64,000 nt of DNA from Himantopus leucocephalus (lineage: Eukaryota > Chordata > Aves > Charadriiformes > Recurvirostridae), in assembly GCA_003993805.1 (NCBI GenBank), contig RSEF01000003.1:81670033-81734032 (forward strand). Reading direction: 5' to 3'. Shown in pieces: positions 50,601-64,000 of the stretch; position 1 is the first letter of the stretch; every line of letters begins with the position of its first letter. The translations under genes were made by a program, and so were the position numbers. Below the pieces are notes generated by a model. It did not search any database and had not been told where the DNA came from. It saw only the letters and a list, made by a program, of their open reading frames with translations.

Positions 50601-53600
50601 AAAACATTTTAATCTACATTTAAATTATTTTTAACTCAATCTATGATTTTTATAACCTGACTTTTTCAATGCTGGAGTTGTATTTTGGTCACAGAGTCTT
50701 ATTGTGCTGTCTTTTGCTTTTATTTTTTAAAAAAATATTTAAATTACTTTAGAAATTGTATTAGAGAACAGAGCAGGCTGGCAAATTGCAAGGTTTTTCA
50801 GATGCTCAGTTCCTGTCCAGGATACGTAACCCAGGACTCAGGTCTGGACGTACTAGCCCAGATGTCACAATGCACTTGTGTACGTGCCCCACTTGGCACG
50901 AGTCAGCCCTCTATAAAGCCCCGTGGTGAAATCCACTGCACCTTCCCCCACTGTCTGCCTGGCCAACATCCTACACGAGAATGGCTGTGAAGCTGGGATC
51001 TACTAGGTTCTTAAATACATACTCCCAGGAACTAGCAAGATAGTGGCTTTAGCCACAAAATGTGTTTAGAAATGGTCCCTAGAGAACTATTTCCTCAAGA
51101 TATATGTTTTAGCGAGTGCTTCACAGCTACATGTTTTTTGGAGGGAAAGAGGACTTTTAAAATAGATTTTTTTACATTTTTTTCTCAACCCAAGTGCTCT
51201 TCCAAAGATGAATTAAGGCTTGAGTGCAGTTACTTCTTTCTTTTCCAGAGTATAATTTTATTTTATTTTTATTTAATGTATTTAGGTTGGTGGATAGGTA
51301 AATGATTGTAACATGAACCTGCTTCTCATTGATGAATGTGTCTAGAAGAATAAAGGAAGAAGAGAGGGCAAGAGGAATGGATATTAAAGTAAGCAATATA
51401 TTTCAGTGTTCCTTTTGCTGTTCCATTAATGGTACCCATGAGAAGACCCATCTTACATTTCATAGCAGTTCTTTTTTTCTCCCATTTCCTTTTCCCTCTC
51501 GAGCATCATTTATAGAAAAAGTATATCCCTAATATTTTCTATAGATTTTGACTTGGCGATTCATTATTTGCCACAAACTAATTTTTTTTTTTTTGGTGTG
51601 TTTCTGGAGTTTTACTTATATTTTACTATCTGTAGGCTTGAAGCACAAATTATATATTCATTGATAGCAATGCATTTGCACAGCAGAAAGCTTGCTGCCT
51701 TCTGCCAGTGCTCCTTTCAAATGACTCATGGATTATTCAGGTAAAATAATAATTATCTCCCAAGAATTAAAATAAAAATAATCTGTATTGACTGTCACTG
51801 CTTTATTGTAATGTTGGATAACAGGAGAAGTTCAAATGAACATTTTTAGTTTCTTTCTGTCTGCTAATTTGTAGCTAAGATTACATTTCTGCAATTTTCA
51901 TCTCCTATGGCTCAAGACTTCTGACATTTGTGCCTGCCTCCTGTGCTACCCCCCAGACTTATCCATGCACTTCTTATGCTGAAGTGAATATACAGAATGA
52001 GAATACAAATTGGACAACAACAAAACTGATCAAGAACGTCTGGTCTTTGGAGGAAAAGCACTTTTCACATAATCCCATTGTTGCTGAAAAAAAGAGGAAG
52101 GATTTCCACTGACATTAATAGCAGTTGGAGCAGGTTCAAGTGTGAGTTTAGAAGAACGGTGAGGGAAAAGGTCTCTGGTGATTCCTCCCCACAGTTTGCA
52201 TTATCCAGGAGCCCCCTCTTCCAAAGGGTGGTGCAGTATCATGGCTATGCAACCTTCCCCTCTTGGAGGGAGTATTTCACAACAGGTCTGTTTCCAAGGA
52301 TCTGTATACGTATCTGCATCATTATCTGCGGGTGAGCTTGGAAAATCCAAACCCCACAAATTTCTACCCAGTCTATTTCAGATATTTCGCAGTTTTGTGG
52401 GTGTTTGTACCAAAGTGGCATGACGCCTTGTTAGCAATGAAGCAGTTACGTGCTAAGATTTATAATCAGAGTGGAATCCAAATTACACACTGATGTTGTG
52501 TAATTCAGCTCCAGTCCTGTGGCCCAGGCTGGTATCATATGGCAGTTTGCTGTTATGGAAATTACCTCAGACTGGTGACAACGTTAAATGTCTGCTCATA
52601 TGTTCAGTTTATGTGGGAATTTCTTTGTTCCCCAAACCAAGAATGTTCAGAGGAAGAAGAGCAAAACTGAGTCTGCTTAACACCTCTCACTAACACCGAA
52701 CATGGTGCTATGTGGGTGACAGTCAGTGTAAGCCATTTGAAAAGAGAAGCTTGAAAGCTGGTTTTAATAAATTCAGTTACCATTTTTCTAACTTTGTTTA
52801 ATGACTTTTTGCCCAGCTGCAATAGGTAGAACATCATCTGGAAATGCTGCAATATATAATATATAATTTTTCACTGATGCTTTAGCAGTGGAAGATGGAC
52901 CTTACCCAAAGTTGTGCGTAGAGAGCTGTGAAATGTGGCACTCGACTCTCTCAAAGAAACAGTTTTCTTCACTGAATGTGGATGCTGAAAATCAATTATA
53001 TGTAGATTGGCTATGAGAGAGACAAGCTGTTCTGTTGATTTAGGCATGACCTGTGTGGTGACGCTTCATCTCCCACTGAACTAAATATTCTTTCAAATGA
53101 CATATTAATGGGAGGGCATCCAAAATACTTGCTAGGCAAATGAATGTGTAATAGCCAGATGGTTTATTTGGATTTTCAGTAATCCTCAGAGGATCAGAAA
53201 AAGGATTTATTTAGGATTCAGTAAGTTATGGCATGCAGTTACCTGTGTTGAAGTGTCTTGAAATACAGGAGGTTATAATTGCAGATCTGTTCTGTTCTTT
53301 TCTTATTCTGCCACATTTGTAAAGCACTGTGGAACATGTCAGCTGACTTTTCATGGTGTAGCAGGAGCACAGGTAGGGGATGTTTAAGAAATAGGGTTGT
53401 AAAAGAGGTGGTGAAGCAAATTACCCAATAATCCCTTCTGCTATTCTTAGGACTGTTCAAATCTTTCATCCCACATCAAATTCCTTCTATTCAAAACTTA
53501 GCATAAAGACCATAACACATTTCTCAGAAGGTGGAATAAAACTTTCCTTGTAAGCCTACCTATATAACTCTTTTTAACACATGAAATGTATTTTGGGATG

Positions 53601-56162
53601 ACTTCTCTTTACTTGAACATATTGTGCTGCGACAGAAGCTTCTAATACAACACGATACAGGCTTGCTGTTCATGCTTTTAGCTCTGTACGTGTCTGGTCA
53701 AATGTCCTCAGCATATGCACACTCTCTGCAGCTGGGAGAGTGAGCCGCAGATGTTACATTTATATAAAGGCTGGCTTTTCTCCACCTGGTTCCCTAATAC
53801 ACAGATGTATTTTTTTCCATCCATGAGCATGAATGGTTCCCTTTGATGCTACCGTATATTCTGCATGGAGGGGAAGAGGAAATTGAGTTTCACTGAATGA
53901 TGGGTTTTGTCTGGAACACATTTCTGCTGGGGAAAATTAAACTGTTTCTGAAGCATTTCAGAAATTCAGGTTTTCTGTAGACCAATAGCACTGCCACTGT
54001 GTTCCACTGGCAGCAATAGTGGACCAAAATTATTCCTGTCTGTGGTACAGTTAGGAAATCAGCAAAACAATTAAAAACCAAATGTGTCACTCAAGCAAAA
54101 TGATGAAGTCTAAATTCTGTAGAACTCAGGAAAACCTCTCCATGGCTGCTTGTCATTGGATTTGTCCCAGCTGTTGTAAGTTATGGGGGGAAACCTTGCC
54201 TCACACACCCAAAGTTCTACCACTGGGAAAGCACAGCGGGATCACATATTTACTATGCCTGCTGCTTAGGAAATCTCTCTCCTGAGTAATTCAGAAAACA
54301 ACCAGTCATACACCTAAGGTCTCTCTAGAGCCCAGTTTGTTGAATGAACTTACCTGATTGTATTGAGTTTTATTACAACTTGTGCAGTGATGTAAGGGCA
54401 TGGCAGTAAGAGTACACTGAATTCATTCATTTTTCACAATGACAGACAACTGGATAGTCTATGGAGAAGACAGATCATAGGATTTTCCTCCTACTGACTT
54501 GTAAGTCCTAGACAATGCAGCCTTGGCTTCTTTCCTTTTGGTTTCATGTACATGACTGAGCTCTTACAGGCAGACTCCTTGCCAGCTATCTGGATATTCT
54601 TGGAACATAGGAGCTGTCTGCTTGCTTTCCCACATGCTGGGGCTAGCCTAATCCCTAACTTTTGTAATTGAAGGCCAAATCCTTTAATGACTGACTAGGC
54701 AGAGGAAGAGCTACAGGTTTGTGCTCAGAAACGTGCTCAGGTTCTGCACCCGAGTCTCACAGACATCCCAGTGACAGCTCTGAGATAGCTTCCTTGCTGG
54801 CAGACCCTGCGGGTTGGCTCTGACATCCCTGTGCTTGATAACTCTCCCAGTTGTGAACCACATCTAAGGGGCGCTAACTCTCCTTCTTGGTGTCTGTAGA
54901 GATATCTGAAGGTTTCAGCTAACACCAGCAGTTCCTTATCTGTCTCTGGGCACCTGAATTTAAGCTGGGACTGTGCTGTGTAGACCATCTGTTGAATGCC
55001 TGCCATGTGGCAGGAAACCATCCATCATTAGTTACGTCTTATTTGTCTTATGACGTATTACCCTCATTTCCTATGCAGTCACCTCTAGTGCTCCAGTTTG
55101 TAATCAGTGTTGTCCAGAATACCAGAGGCAAGTGTAGGCATCTTTGTGAACCAGGGCATAAAAAGGTCTACCAATCCTTGAATTTAGAAGGTAGTCTTTC
55201 CACCATTTATCACTTACCACTCACTCAGTTTCACTGTGAGTGATGTCTCTGCATGAAATGTGAGCCATAGCTGTAAGCCAGATGTCAGTAAAAAAGTGGA
55301 TTATCCCTGCTTCAGCATCCCTTATTATGATTCAATTTTTGTACATGATAGGCACTACTGTTCAACAAGTGGCACTGTCACTGGTCGGCATTTGATTTAA
55401 ACAAATATTTTGAGACCATAAACTGTAGAGGTGCTTGGTCAAACCATTGGTTAGTGGGTAGATGAGACTACTAATACAAACACGCTGTAAGCTAAGAGTA
55501 ACACTGGGAAAGCAGATGTGTGTGTGAAGCCAATGACTTTGATTTTCATGAGTACCTAAGGTAGGATATTTCTGAAAGTAATAGAGATTAAAAGTGCTGA
55601 GAGAAAATAAAAGCATTTTTTAAACAAAAGTGACTGTTTAGGGAAGGGAGAGTGATCATTTTTACTTTCTTGATCTGGCAATAAGAAATACAGTACTTGC
55701 CTCGTCAGCATTTGATCTCAAAATTAATTCTAAGAATTCAGGAACAAAGTCTCACATGAACCAGTGCAGCTCCTGCTTAAGTGGGGAGTTGTTTTTCCAA
55801 TTGTTTTAACAGGCAATATGCAATATAAGTGCAAGTCTCCAGAGGTCAATAGAGTTTGCAGTAGTTATCAGGAGAAAATAGGCTTCATGGTGAGTAGAGA
55901 AAACAGAATTCTTTTTAATATCCACAATATCATTTTAATGTTTGATAAAATATTCTGTACACATACATGTATACAGACACGTGCACTCACATTTACAGAG
56001 ATACTGGTAATATGCTTCAAACAAAATCATTTCCTGCACATATGACTTTACAGTATATTTAGAAAGCTACAAAAAATCCAGCAGCAGAAAGGAAAGAGAG
56101 AGAAAAAAACATGGTTTCCTGTAAACTAAAGTGAAGTTAATTGTAGCCTCTTTTAGTTCACA

Positions 56163-56388
56163 CGAAGGTTCTCTGGATATTAGGAGGAAAATCTTTACTG
56201 TGAGGGTAGTGAGGCACTGGCACAGGTTGCCCGGGGAAGTTGTGGCTGCCCCATCCCTGGAGGTGTTCAAGGCCAGGCTGGATGGGGCTTGGAGCAACCT
56301 GGGCTGGTGGGAGGTGCAGGGGGGTTGGAATTAGATGATCTTTAAGGTCCCTTCCAATTCTAACCATTCTATGATTCTGTGATTCCAC
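56163..56388 (+). mobile_element. CR1 LINE, 3' terminal fragment
   Basis: About 225 bp of CR1 3' end. The last ORF2 residues are readable in frame 56131-56334 as LDIRRKIFTVRVVRHWHRLP, then GEVVAAPSLEVFKARLDGAW, the canonical CR1 C-terminus. The 3' UTR follows and closes with CCTTCCAATTCTAACCATTC, then TATGATTCTGTGATTC. The protein text here is almost unbroken, suggesting a fairly young insertion. The 5' truncation is at about 56163. Confidence 0.92.
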
Positions 56389-57569
56389 AGAAGAACACTG
56401 CATGGGATACAGAAAAACTACTTGCAGCCTGAGAAATGGTGTCAGTTTCTGACATCACTCAAGCCTGTGACAATCATCCCATTGGCTTGCACAAAACCTG
56501 AATTACATCCATTGTACTTTTCACATGACAAAGTATACACCTACAGGAAAATTAGTTTTCAGAGCCCTAGTCCCTCTCCTTTTGATTATCATTACTTGCC
56601 TTATCATTACTCTGCCTTATTGTAACGAAATCTTTAAACAATGTGTTACCCTCCATCTCAAAAGTTATAGGTGTTTCTTTAGAGTAAATCTGTTTTCTTG
56701 CACAACATGATCAGTAGAGATCCTGAAGGGAAAAAGTTTCCCCTGAAGCCTACCTCAGCACGAAGTAGAGGCTGTTTTAGAACATCCTGTAAAGCTATTC
56801 AGGAAGTGTTATGGACATACTCTATTCTTAATAAATCCTATAAAAATCTGTGCGATGGCAATTTTTTTTCTCTTATATTGATACTGAAGTATTTAAAATA
56901 TAAGAGTTACAAATAAAGGTTTATTCTGTGACGTTCTTTGTTGGTTTGGCAAAAAGGACTATAGACAGAAATTTCAGGAGGCAATCTTCAGTAGGGGAGA
57001 GAGACTGTCATTGTTTGGAAAATACAATATGGTCAATACTCTTAAAAAATAAGTGTGTGTCTAAATCGAGTACCCAGCATAATTGGAATACTACAAATTT
57101 CTCCACGAAAGCTGGTCCCGCACCTGGTGTGATTGGAAGCTGTGGTCAAATACCTGATGAAATTCTCAGCTGGTTTAAGTAGATGTAATGACCCTGACAG
57201 ATAGCTGGCATGGAGGAGAATTTACTCTGTTAACTTTTTGAAAGCAACCATTTTATTTATTGTTCAGCTCTGAGCATTTATGTTCCAGCTGGTCTCAAAA
57301 ATCACATAACTGGAAGTTGTAAAGACATGCTGGGAAAAAAAAAAAGTGGCAGGGAACTTGGCAGGAAAAGAGACACTGCGAACTTGAAGCAGAAACTATG
57401 GCAACCTGAATCACTTGTTGGATGAAATGCACAGGATTTTTTGCCAGTGACATCTGGAGGACCAGGGTTTCACCTCGACAGTGCTGTCTTGCAGTGAGAG
57501 AAAGTATTCTCCCCCTTGATTTGACACATGTGAGATGGCAACCCAGACAGCATCCACCCACGTGCTCTT
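56389..57569. other. unique spacer
   Basis: About 1.2 kb with no recognised gene or repeat. Confidence 0.5.
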
Positions 57570-57974
57570 TGGAGCACCCTAATAAAAGAAAGACATGGAC
57601 AAACTGGCACAAGTCCAGTGGAGGACACCATTGGTCAGGAGGCTGGAGTGCAAGGTGTATGAGAAGCATCTAAGGGAGATGGATGTGTTCAGCTTGCAGA
57701 GAAGAAGGCTCTGGGGTATCCTCAGAGGTGCATGGCGATAGGATGAGAAGCAAAGGTCAAAAGGTGGAACACAGGACATTCAGATCAGATATGAAGAATG
57801 TTTCTTTTCAGCATGGGAGTTGTCAAAGACTGGAAAAGAGGTTGTTCATGCTCTCTAGAGATATTCAAAACTCAACTGGACAGAGCCCTGCAACCCGATC
57901 TAATATGGCTTTGACTTCAGGAAAGATGACCTCCAGAGGTCCCTCCCAACCTGAATTATTCTATATTTCTGTGA
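57570..57974 (+). mobile_element. CR1 LINE, 3' terminal fragment
   Basis: About 405 bp of CR1. It starts in the 'hkkDMDkLerVQ' region (AAAGACATGGACAAACTGG at 57590), passes the AGAAGAAGGCTCTGGGG region near 57700 (the 'LekRRLwG' text) and ends with CCTCCCAACCTGAATTATTC followed by TATATTTCTGTGA. More diverged than the copy at 56163-56388 (indels, frame breaks). It lies only about 1.2 kb from that copy in the same orientation, but they cover overlapping parts of CR1, so they are independent insertions. Confidence 0.9.
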
Positions 57975-60900
57975 CACTGTTCAGTTAGCTTAAATTATTC
58001 TTTTTGTTTTCAAAGAGAAGTGACAGTTTCAGAAATGGATCCAGCTGTTGATTATATGCTTCAGGGGGCAACATTAATAGAGGAGCTGCAGACCTTTTAA
58101 CCCCCTGGTAAACTCAGGCCTTAGTTTTTATTGTTTTCTACCTTCAGCTATTGTATAGCTTTGCTGCGTTCATAAAGCAGCTGCTGTGAGTGGTGTGAAA
58201 AGTAATTGCTGCATATACTTCATAAGGCTTGTAAAATGATTTGGAAATTTCTGTAGAGAAGTGAGCTGCTACTTTTTTATCACTATAGAAAAACTCAAGA
58301 TGGCATATATACATATATAAATATACGTATGGATCCCAACTGTTAAGATAATTCATGCTACTCTAGACTCTGGCCTTAAAATTTGGCCACAGCCCATTTT
58401 TTTTTTTCCAGAAATAGTGCTAGTGCTACAATGATAACCTGAGTAAGGTGGAGCTCCAGATGACATATCACATAAACAGTGTAAGAGGGAGCCTCTGCCC
58501 TCCTAAATTCAGACTCTGCAGGTGGGATTGATTATTTTCTTCCAAGAAAACAGTAATAGTCTTTTATGTGTCCTGCTTTCCTCAGCTTCTCTTTCTTTTC
58601 TCTACTTTTTAGACAAGAATGTCCATATATCTCACAGGGTCAGCCTGGACTTTTATTAATTAAACTTTCAAGACCTTTGAAGATGAAAAAGAAAAAGTAT
58701 TATTATCAAGGATTATTTAAACTATGTTTTTGTAAGGTTGAAATACAGTCCAGCTGAGAGCTACGTGCCAAAGCCTTAGTAAAAATAGTCAACCAGTGGG
58801 TTTTCCGCCAGTACGATGTCAAATTAAATTTATACTTTGCAACAGTAAATTCAGTGCTGATAAATCCGTGTGGATTAAATATAGGAAGCCGAAAAAATAA
58901 ACACCTTTTTTTCTGATCCAGATCATTTTTCTTCCTGTTAGGGTTTTATTTTCAAAAAAACAAACCTAAAATCTGTATGTGGACATGTAAACAACTGCAC
59001 AGGGAAAAAATTAAGTACTTAGCAGCAGTGAAGTTTGTCCAAGGATTACCACAGTGAATAAAACCAACTTCCCTTTAAAAAGCTGAGTGTACTATTTTGG
59101 GAATGTGACCCCTTTTCATGAATAAATGACGTGGTGACATTTACAGATAAAGCAAGATTTAACTGCTATGAAAGGAGATGACAAATGTCAGGATGTCAGT
59201 AATGATCTGTGAACATAATGGTCTCTCACCAGAGCACTGAGTAGATATATAATGTAACTGTCGCCTGCTAATGCTGCCATGGAAGAAGAAAAGCAAAGCA
59301 ATACAAGGAAGATCAAAAACCTCTCTGGAACCAACCTTAAAGTCTGATTGATAGGCATTGGCACAACTTAGCTAATAAATTATACTGCTAATAACTTAAA
59401 GTTTTTACCTTGTGCATATTACTATTACACACTGTGAAATTCCTGTATAATTTACAACTGTACCGTGTCAGAGGATAAAGTGTTGGCCATCAAAATGGCT
59501 TTCTGACAGTTTCTTTATCCCTACTCTGCTGCCAGGGCTTGGCTATTGTGAAGGTCTTGCTGGAGCTGAATGGATTTACAGCAACCAGAGCTGGTTCATC
59601 AAGCCCAGGTTGCTGCAGAGCGGAGCAGGATTTTCCCTTGGCATGAATCGGCTGTGGGAAGGATCATCAAGACCTCCTACCCACGGCAGGATTGTCCTCT
59701 TCAGGTATTCTCGAGTGTTATGTCTCTCAGTTTTTCACACCCTGGCAGATTGTACGTAGGCCCAACCTTGTGATTACTGTCAAAGTCGCCTTGATGACTT
59801 CCTTGGGAAACCTAGAAATATAGTAGGGGAAAAAAAGCTTGGCATTATTTATGCAGTTGTCTTCTGAAGTTGTCTCAGGCAACTGCCTCCCACCCCCGGG
59901 CCCCAAACCAAATCCCCATTTGTCTCACATATTGAGTTCTTTCTCCAGCTGACAGTTAAATTGATTCCCGTTTGCTATTTAAAGTGAGGAGAGTGTCTGG
60001 AAATCTGAAGGTTTAAAAATCCCGAGACCTAAGCACAGCGTAGCGTGGAAGGGAGGGAGTTTCTTTGCATGAGCTCCCCAGCCTCCTGGCAACTTCACAG
60101 CTCTCAGCTGTGCAGCGGGTTTTGCTTTCTTCATGCTTTGCTTCGACAGTTAGTCGACCTTTTCTCTGAATAGGTTAGCCTGCCACAGGGCTTGCGTTAC
60201 CCAGAAGACCAAGGATGTTTTCAGAGGGATGGTGAAACTGTGATTGAAAGCCAGACATAGACAAGCTCTGGTGCAATCAGCCAGGAAGCATTTGGCTGGT
60301 AGTTTGTTTATGAGAAGAAATATCATGGATGAAATATAAACATTAATACAATAAAAATGCCAGGCTCTGGAAAATAGTGAAGATGATGCTGAACAGTGAA
60401 TAGATGTATTTTTTAGGAAATATTCTGAGTTAAAACTCCCGTTAATAGTGCACAGGTCTATCTTTAACACTACCTGTATTGATACAGTAATCACAGTATC
60501 TCAGGCAAATCCACATTACAAAGGAAACTCATCCCAATCTGCTGTATCTTTTGATCTGCACTTTACAGTCAGAGTCATCTATGACAATGGAGATGGAGGT
60601 GGCATTTTGGATAAGACAGCCAGCATTGTAGCAATCCTATATTGACATCCAGCAAGGATTCACCTCGATTAACATTATCCATCTAAAAGTTAGATGTCTT
60701 CTCTAAGCGAATTCTTTTAAGCTTCCTGTAAAGTCAATGGAGAGATGTAGGTAGTGCAGAGGGCAATCGACCCTATCCTGAGATAAGTATTGTAAGATAA
60801 ATTGTGCTTATTTCTTACTATTCACTGTAGAGAGGACCCAGCCCTCCAGAACAGATACTTATTTTTTGAGGTGGCTGTGCTCAGGTGAGACATGTGGGAG

Positions 60901-63900
60901 GGGGAAGGAGTAAAGAAGTGCTGTTCTAATTTCCATGGAATCAGCTGATCCGAAGGGTCAATTGCTTTAACACCTTATTACTCTGCAGCATTAAACTATT
61001 AAACCTGATTAGGGATTTATAATGAGGAGTCCTTCAACCACCGTATCTTGTACAGACACAAGAAAATTAACACTAAAGAAAAGAAGTGCACTTTCTAAAA
61101 TAGAAAATACATAATTAAAAAGTGCACAAAAGAAGCATTAAGCAAAAAATGCTTGTGGTATTATGAAAGCATTGAGCTAATTAATCAATGTCTATGTGTG
61201 TCCTTTTTTAAAAGATACTCAGTTAAAGAGAAATGGCAGATAGTTCTGATGTTGAACCTTGAGATAGTCATTGCGGAACTTTCCTTCTTTCTGACAAGAG
61301 ACACATCATTTGGAGAAGCAACAGAGTCATTCTGATAATAACCAGGGAAAACCAATATCAATGCTCTCAGGATATAAGACAAAATGGATTCCTGTTTGTA
61401 TCATTCTGGCATTACTGCTGATCCAGTGGGGATCACTGGGTGTATTTCTGTTGATATGAGTATCCCAGTGAATAGAGGTTATCAGTTAAGACCAGGTTTT
61501 GTGATATGAAACAGTAATTTTAGAGGCCATATATTCGATGATTTTAATCCACAAAGCCTCTTCTTGAAAATGCTAAAAGGTAGTTTCTGGATGGAGTAAC
61601 CAGGATCTGATCACTGCTTAGGTCTAACTTTCAACCCATCCATCTTGATTCCAGGATTTCTAAACTCACATGTTTCTAACTTGTTAGATGTATATTCTAG
61701 TATTAGCAGACCATTTCTGTTTAAACTGCTCAGGATTTTTCAATGTAGTTCTTTTTGCTTGATTTATTGTAATATTTAATTAACTCTTACAATTGGATGG
61801 ATTTCTAGGTTACAGTTATTGGACTATTATTTAGCTCTGTTGGAGTGAGAAGCCCATTACAAAATGTGCTAACAATTCTACTGCTTATGGAAAATCTAGG
61901 AGAGAGTTTTACTTTTATATTTCCAAACTACTGAGTTTTAGTCTCTGCTTTTAATGCCCTTTATACTCATCAGCTAGAGAAAGACATTAGTGGTTCTCTC
62001 AACCCTGACGCTTACTAACAAAGACTGACAACTGCTGACACAACAACCTGCCTTGAATTATTTTTGGGTAGGGGGTGGAATGGGTTGGCTCAACACAAAC
62101 ATGTAATTTCAGTAAACCACCATTTTCAGAAAATGACATTATTTCAGATTTCCTTTGCTGACAAGGAGATGCATTTTTTCCCCAGACCTCTCTTAAAACA
62201 ATAATGCAGAGGACTGAATAGGAAAATGGTGCTGAAAGGAGAATTACAAAATGGACTCAGTGTCAGTCAAAATCTTCCATTTTAATTTTTATTCTGAGTT
62301 CTACTCAAGTATAAATATGTATACAAATTCTTATCCTTAATTAACTGTAGAGCTTACAGAAAGCATTTATTGCTACCCATTTCTTTCCTATCCCTCCCCA
62401 TATCTCCCCTGATAAGAGCTGCATGTTTAGTAGACACACTATAACCCCGTAATTTGAAGCTACTACTATAGCATCAATTCTTCTGGATGATACCACACCT
62501 TGCCAGTCAAAAATGATTTGAGCTTAAATTGTCAGTTAAAGATGCTCTTCAGTTTTATTGTCCTGAACTTGCAGGCAGTCTATTGGATGAAGTGAATTAC
62601 TCTGTTGTTGAAAATGCTTGTAATTTTGTGTGAAGGACACAATCAGAATACACAATATTTTTTCCCTTTGCATTTCCCAACCTGCTCTGCTCCTTTGGTG
62701 CCCAAGCATATTACAAAATTGCTGACATCTAAGCTGATCAATCAAAACCTTCGCAGTTCTGTAAATGATCAAGCTTAACTGTCTACGCAGCTGTTATTTG
62801 GCAGTGCTCCATCTGGAAAATAAAATACAAACATCAAAAGAAGTTCAGCTAGGTTTACATTTCAGAGAGGTGTTTTTGATAGCTTGTCTGTCATATAACA
62901 AAGTCCATTGGGTCAAATTAGAAGGCGGCAGACCTTTGTCCTTTCATAAATCTCTGGTCCTTTAGTTAGACAGATGACAATCACGTCCCAAAATAGGGAC
63001 ACCTAAGCAGTGTGTTGGTGATGTGCTGATACTCTGCACACTAATGTGCACAGCCTCCCAGGAAAATGTGGGATATATACACAGCAGTACTATAGAGGAG
63101 CTAGGAAAAGATGTGGCAGCCGTATGGTTTATAGGATTACAAGGGTAGATCTTTTCAGCCATGGATCCATTTTCTGCACCTCAGGTCTCCCCAACTCTCT
63201 ACCAAGCTTAACTCCATGGCATGCAGGGGCTGGGCTGGTTGCCTTTAAAACTGCCATTATTGATCCAATGCAGCTGTACTGTAGAGAACTCTGTGTATAT
63301 TAGATTAGTCTCAATTCAGAAAAAATAAAATTCCAGTGTTCATGAAGTGTTTCCCTTCTTCATATTCTGTCCCTGCATTTAAATTATGGCCTTGCCCCTA
63401 GTTTTATGAATTCAGCTAAACTGATGATACAACTTGACCTGAACACATTAAGCAAATGTACCGAACTGAAGAAGGAACACAACATGAATGGATAGTTTGT
63501 GATTTATCTAGAGGTGAGTATGTGCCACTATCCCTTGCCACAGATATAGAGAACTGGGCAGAGAACTGATGGTCTGGTAGACCGCAGGAAGTCATTCACC
63601 AGGGCTGGAGAGAGACAGCAAATCTCCCGACACTTTATGCTCTGATTGGTCATGCCCAAAAGGCGTAACAGCCAACTTGAACAGATCAGCAAAGTTCTAA
63701 TTAGCCAAATTTGGAGCTAACCTTTCCGGTCATTGACTGCAGAGAGGGCAAAACAGTAATCACAGTGGAAAAGGTGTGCTTAACACTAAAAAGAAACTAT
63801 CAGGCAATAAGCATTGTTGATCAGACACAAAATCAGACAGAGGAAATGAAAATATATCCGTGAATCAAATGCCTTCTCTTCCTGGACAAAACACAGAGGT

Positions 63901-64000
63901 GAAAAGTAGTCATGAGCGAGAATACTTTACATGGTGTGGTGGACATACTACCAGTTAGTCCTTGTCAATTAAAGTGGTTTTGATATGATGTGAAGAAGAA
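57975..64000. other. unique non-coding DNA
   Basis: No gene recognised apart from the weak exon-like block at 59451-59759. AT-rich alternating sequence lies at 58300-58330, and a 14-base C/G-rich cluster near 59890-59905. The 60930-61230 part has a conserved-non-coding look. The terminal 300 bp contain ATTGG text but no promoter I can support. Confidence 0.5.
59451..59759 (+). other. exon-like open block, unidentified
   Basis: A stop-to-stop frame of 102 codons (59451-59756, stop 59757-59759) spans a locally GC-richer block. Within it, TTTCTTTATCCCTACTCTGC, then TGCCAG before 59536, is a good-looking splice acceptor, and TTCAG|GTATTC at 59704/59705 is a weak donor, which would delimit a 169-bp exon open in this frame throughout. 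A second overlapping frame (59570-59773) is also open. No family is recognised. It may be a non-coding RNA exon, an old pseudo-exon or chance. Confidence 0.2.

Larger units (their letters stand above)
46476..56162. other. unique non-coding DNA, about 9.7 kb
   Basis: No gene recognised. The longest frames, 48277-48681 (134 codons) and 46919-47260 (113 codons), show only local composition bias. Small items: a 16-bp palindrome at 47473-47488, a purine-rich GA run at 50541-50600, a TATATAAAGG text at 53761-53770, and a motif related to 11364-11559 at 52101-52134. Confidence 0.5.

Noticed and set aside
63640..63760. CCAAT-type text (CTGATTGGTCATG) suggesting a promoter
   Set aside because: No TATA, CpG island, initiator or downstream frame. 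A single short motif is not enough.

Overview
The window looks like non-coding DNA from a bird genome. The evidence is the set of CR1 retrotransposon 3' ends closing in short ATTCTATG-type repeats (1428-1852, 24162 onward, 56163-56388, 57570-57974), an avian-type endogenous retrovirus LTR at 34912-35489, low GC with few CpG sites, and one short N run typical of a draft assembly. I cannot name the species. I found no convincing functional protein-coding gene, rRNA, tRNA, CRISPR array or bacterial-type operon. Most open frames of 60-130 codons look like chance frames in AT-rich DNA or pieces of retrotransposon polymerase. The window is probably intergenic, or part of a very long intron.

Layout. 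1-7614: unique AT-rich DNA with one CR1 tail. 7615-9495: a long, 5'-truncated minus-strand CR1 with recognisable reverse transcriptase motifs, carrying a nested 67-bp CR1 tail. 9496-23417: unique DNA, parts of which look like conserved non-coding sequence. 23418-25200: a 123-bp segment followed by a minus-strand CR1 that contains an inverted, diverged copy of that segment flanked by a 12-bp target-site duplication. 25201-32698: unique DNA, an assembly gap beside poly(T), an old minus-strand CR1/L3-like LINE (28208-29830) and a GT microsatellite. 32699-34157: a minus-strand stretch that reads like a decayed, frameshifted coding sequence I cannot identify. 34520-36440: an old plus-strand CR1/L3-like LINE split by a solo LTR. 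41178-42035: a very long pyrimidine tract with about 119 perfect CTTT units. 45040-46475: two pieces of old CR1/L3-like LINE. 46476-64000: mostly unique DNA with two CR1 tails.

Nothing here acts as a multi-gene system. The points most worth checking are the inverted copy inside the CR1 (24934-25082), the unidentified decayed coding-like stretch (32699-34157), the CTTT/CCTT tract and its assembly, and the nested insertions that give relative ages. All family assignments come from recognising consensus-like sequence by eye; no alignment or database search was run.
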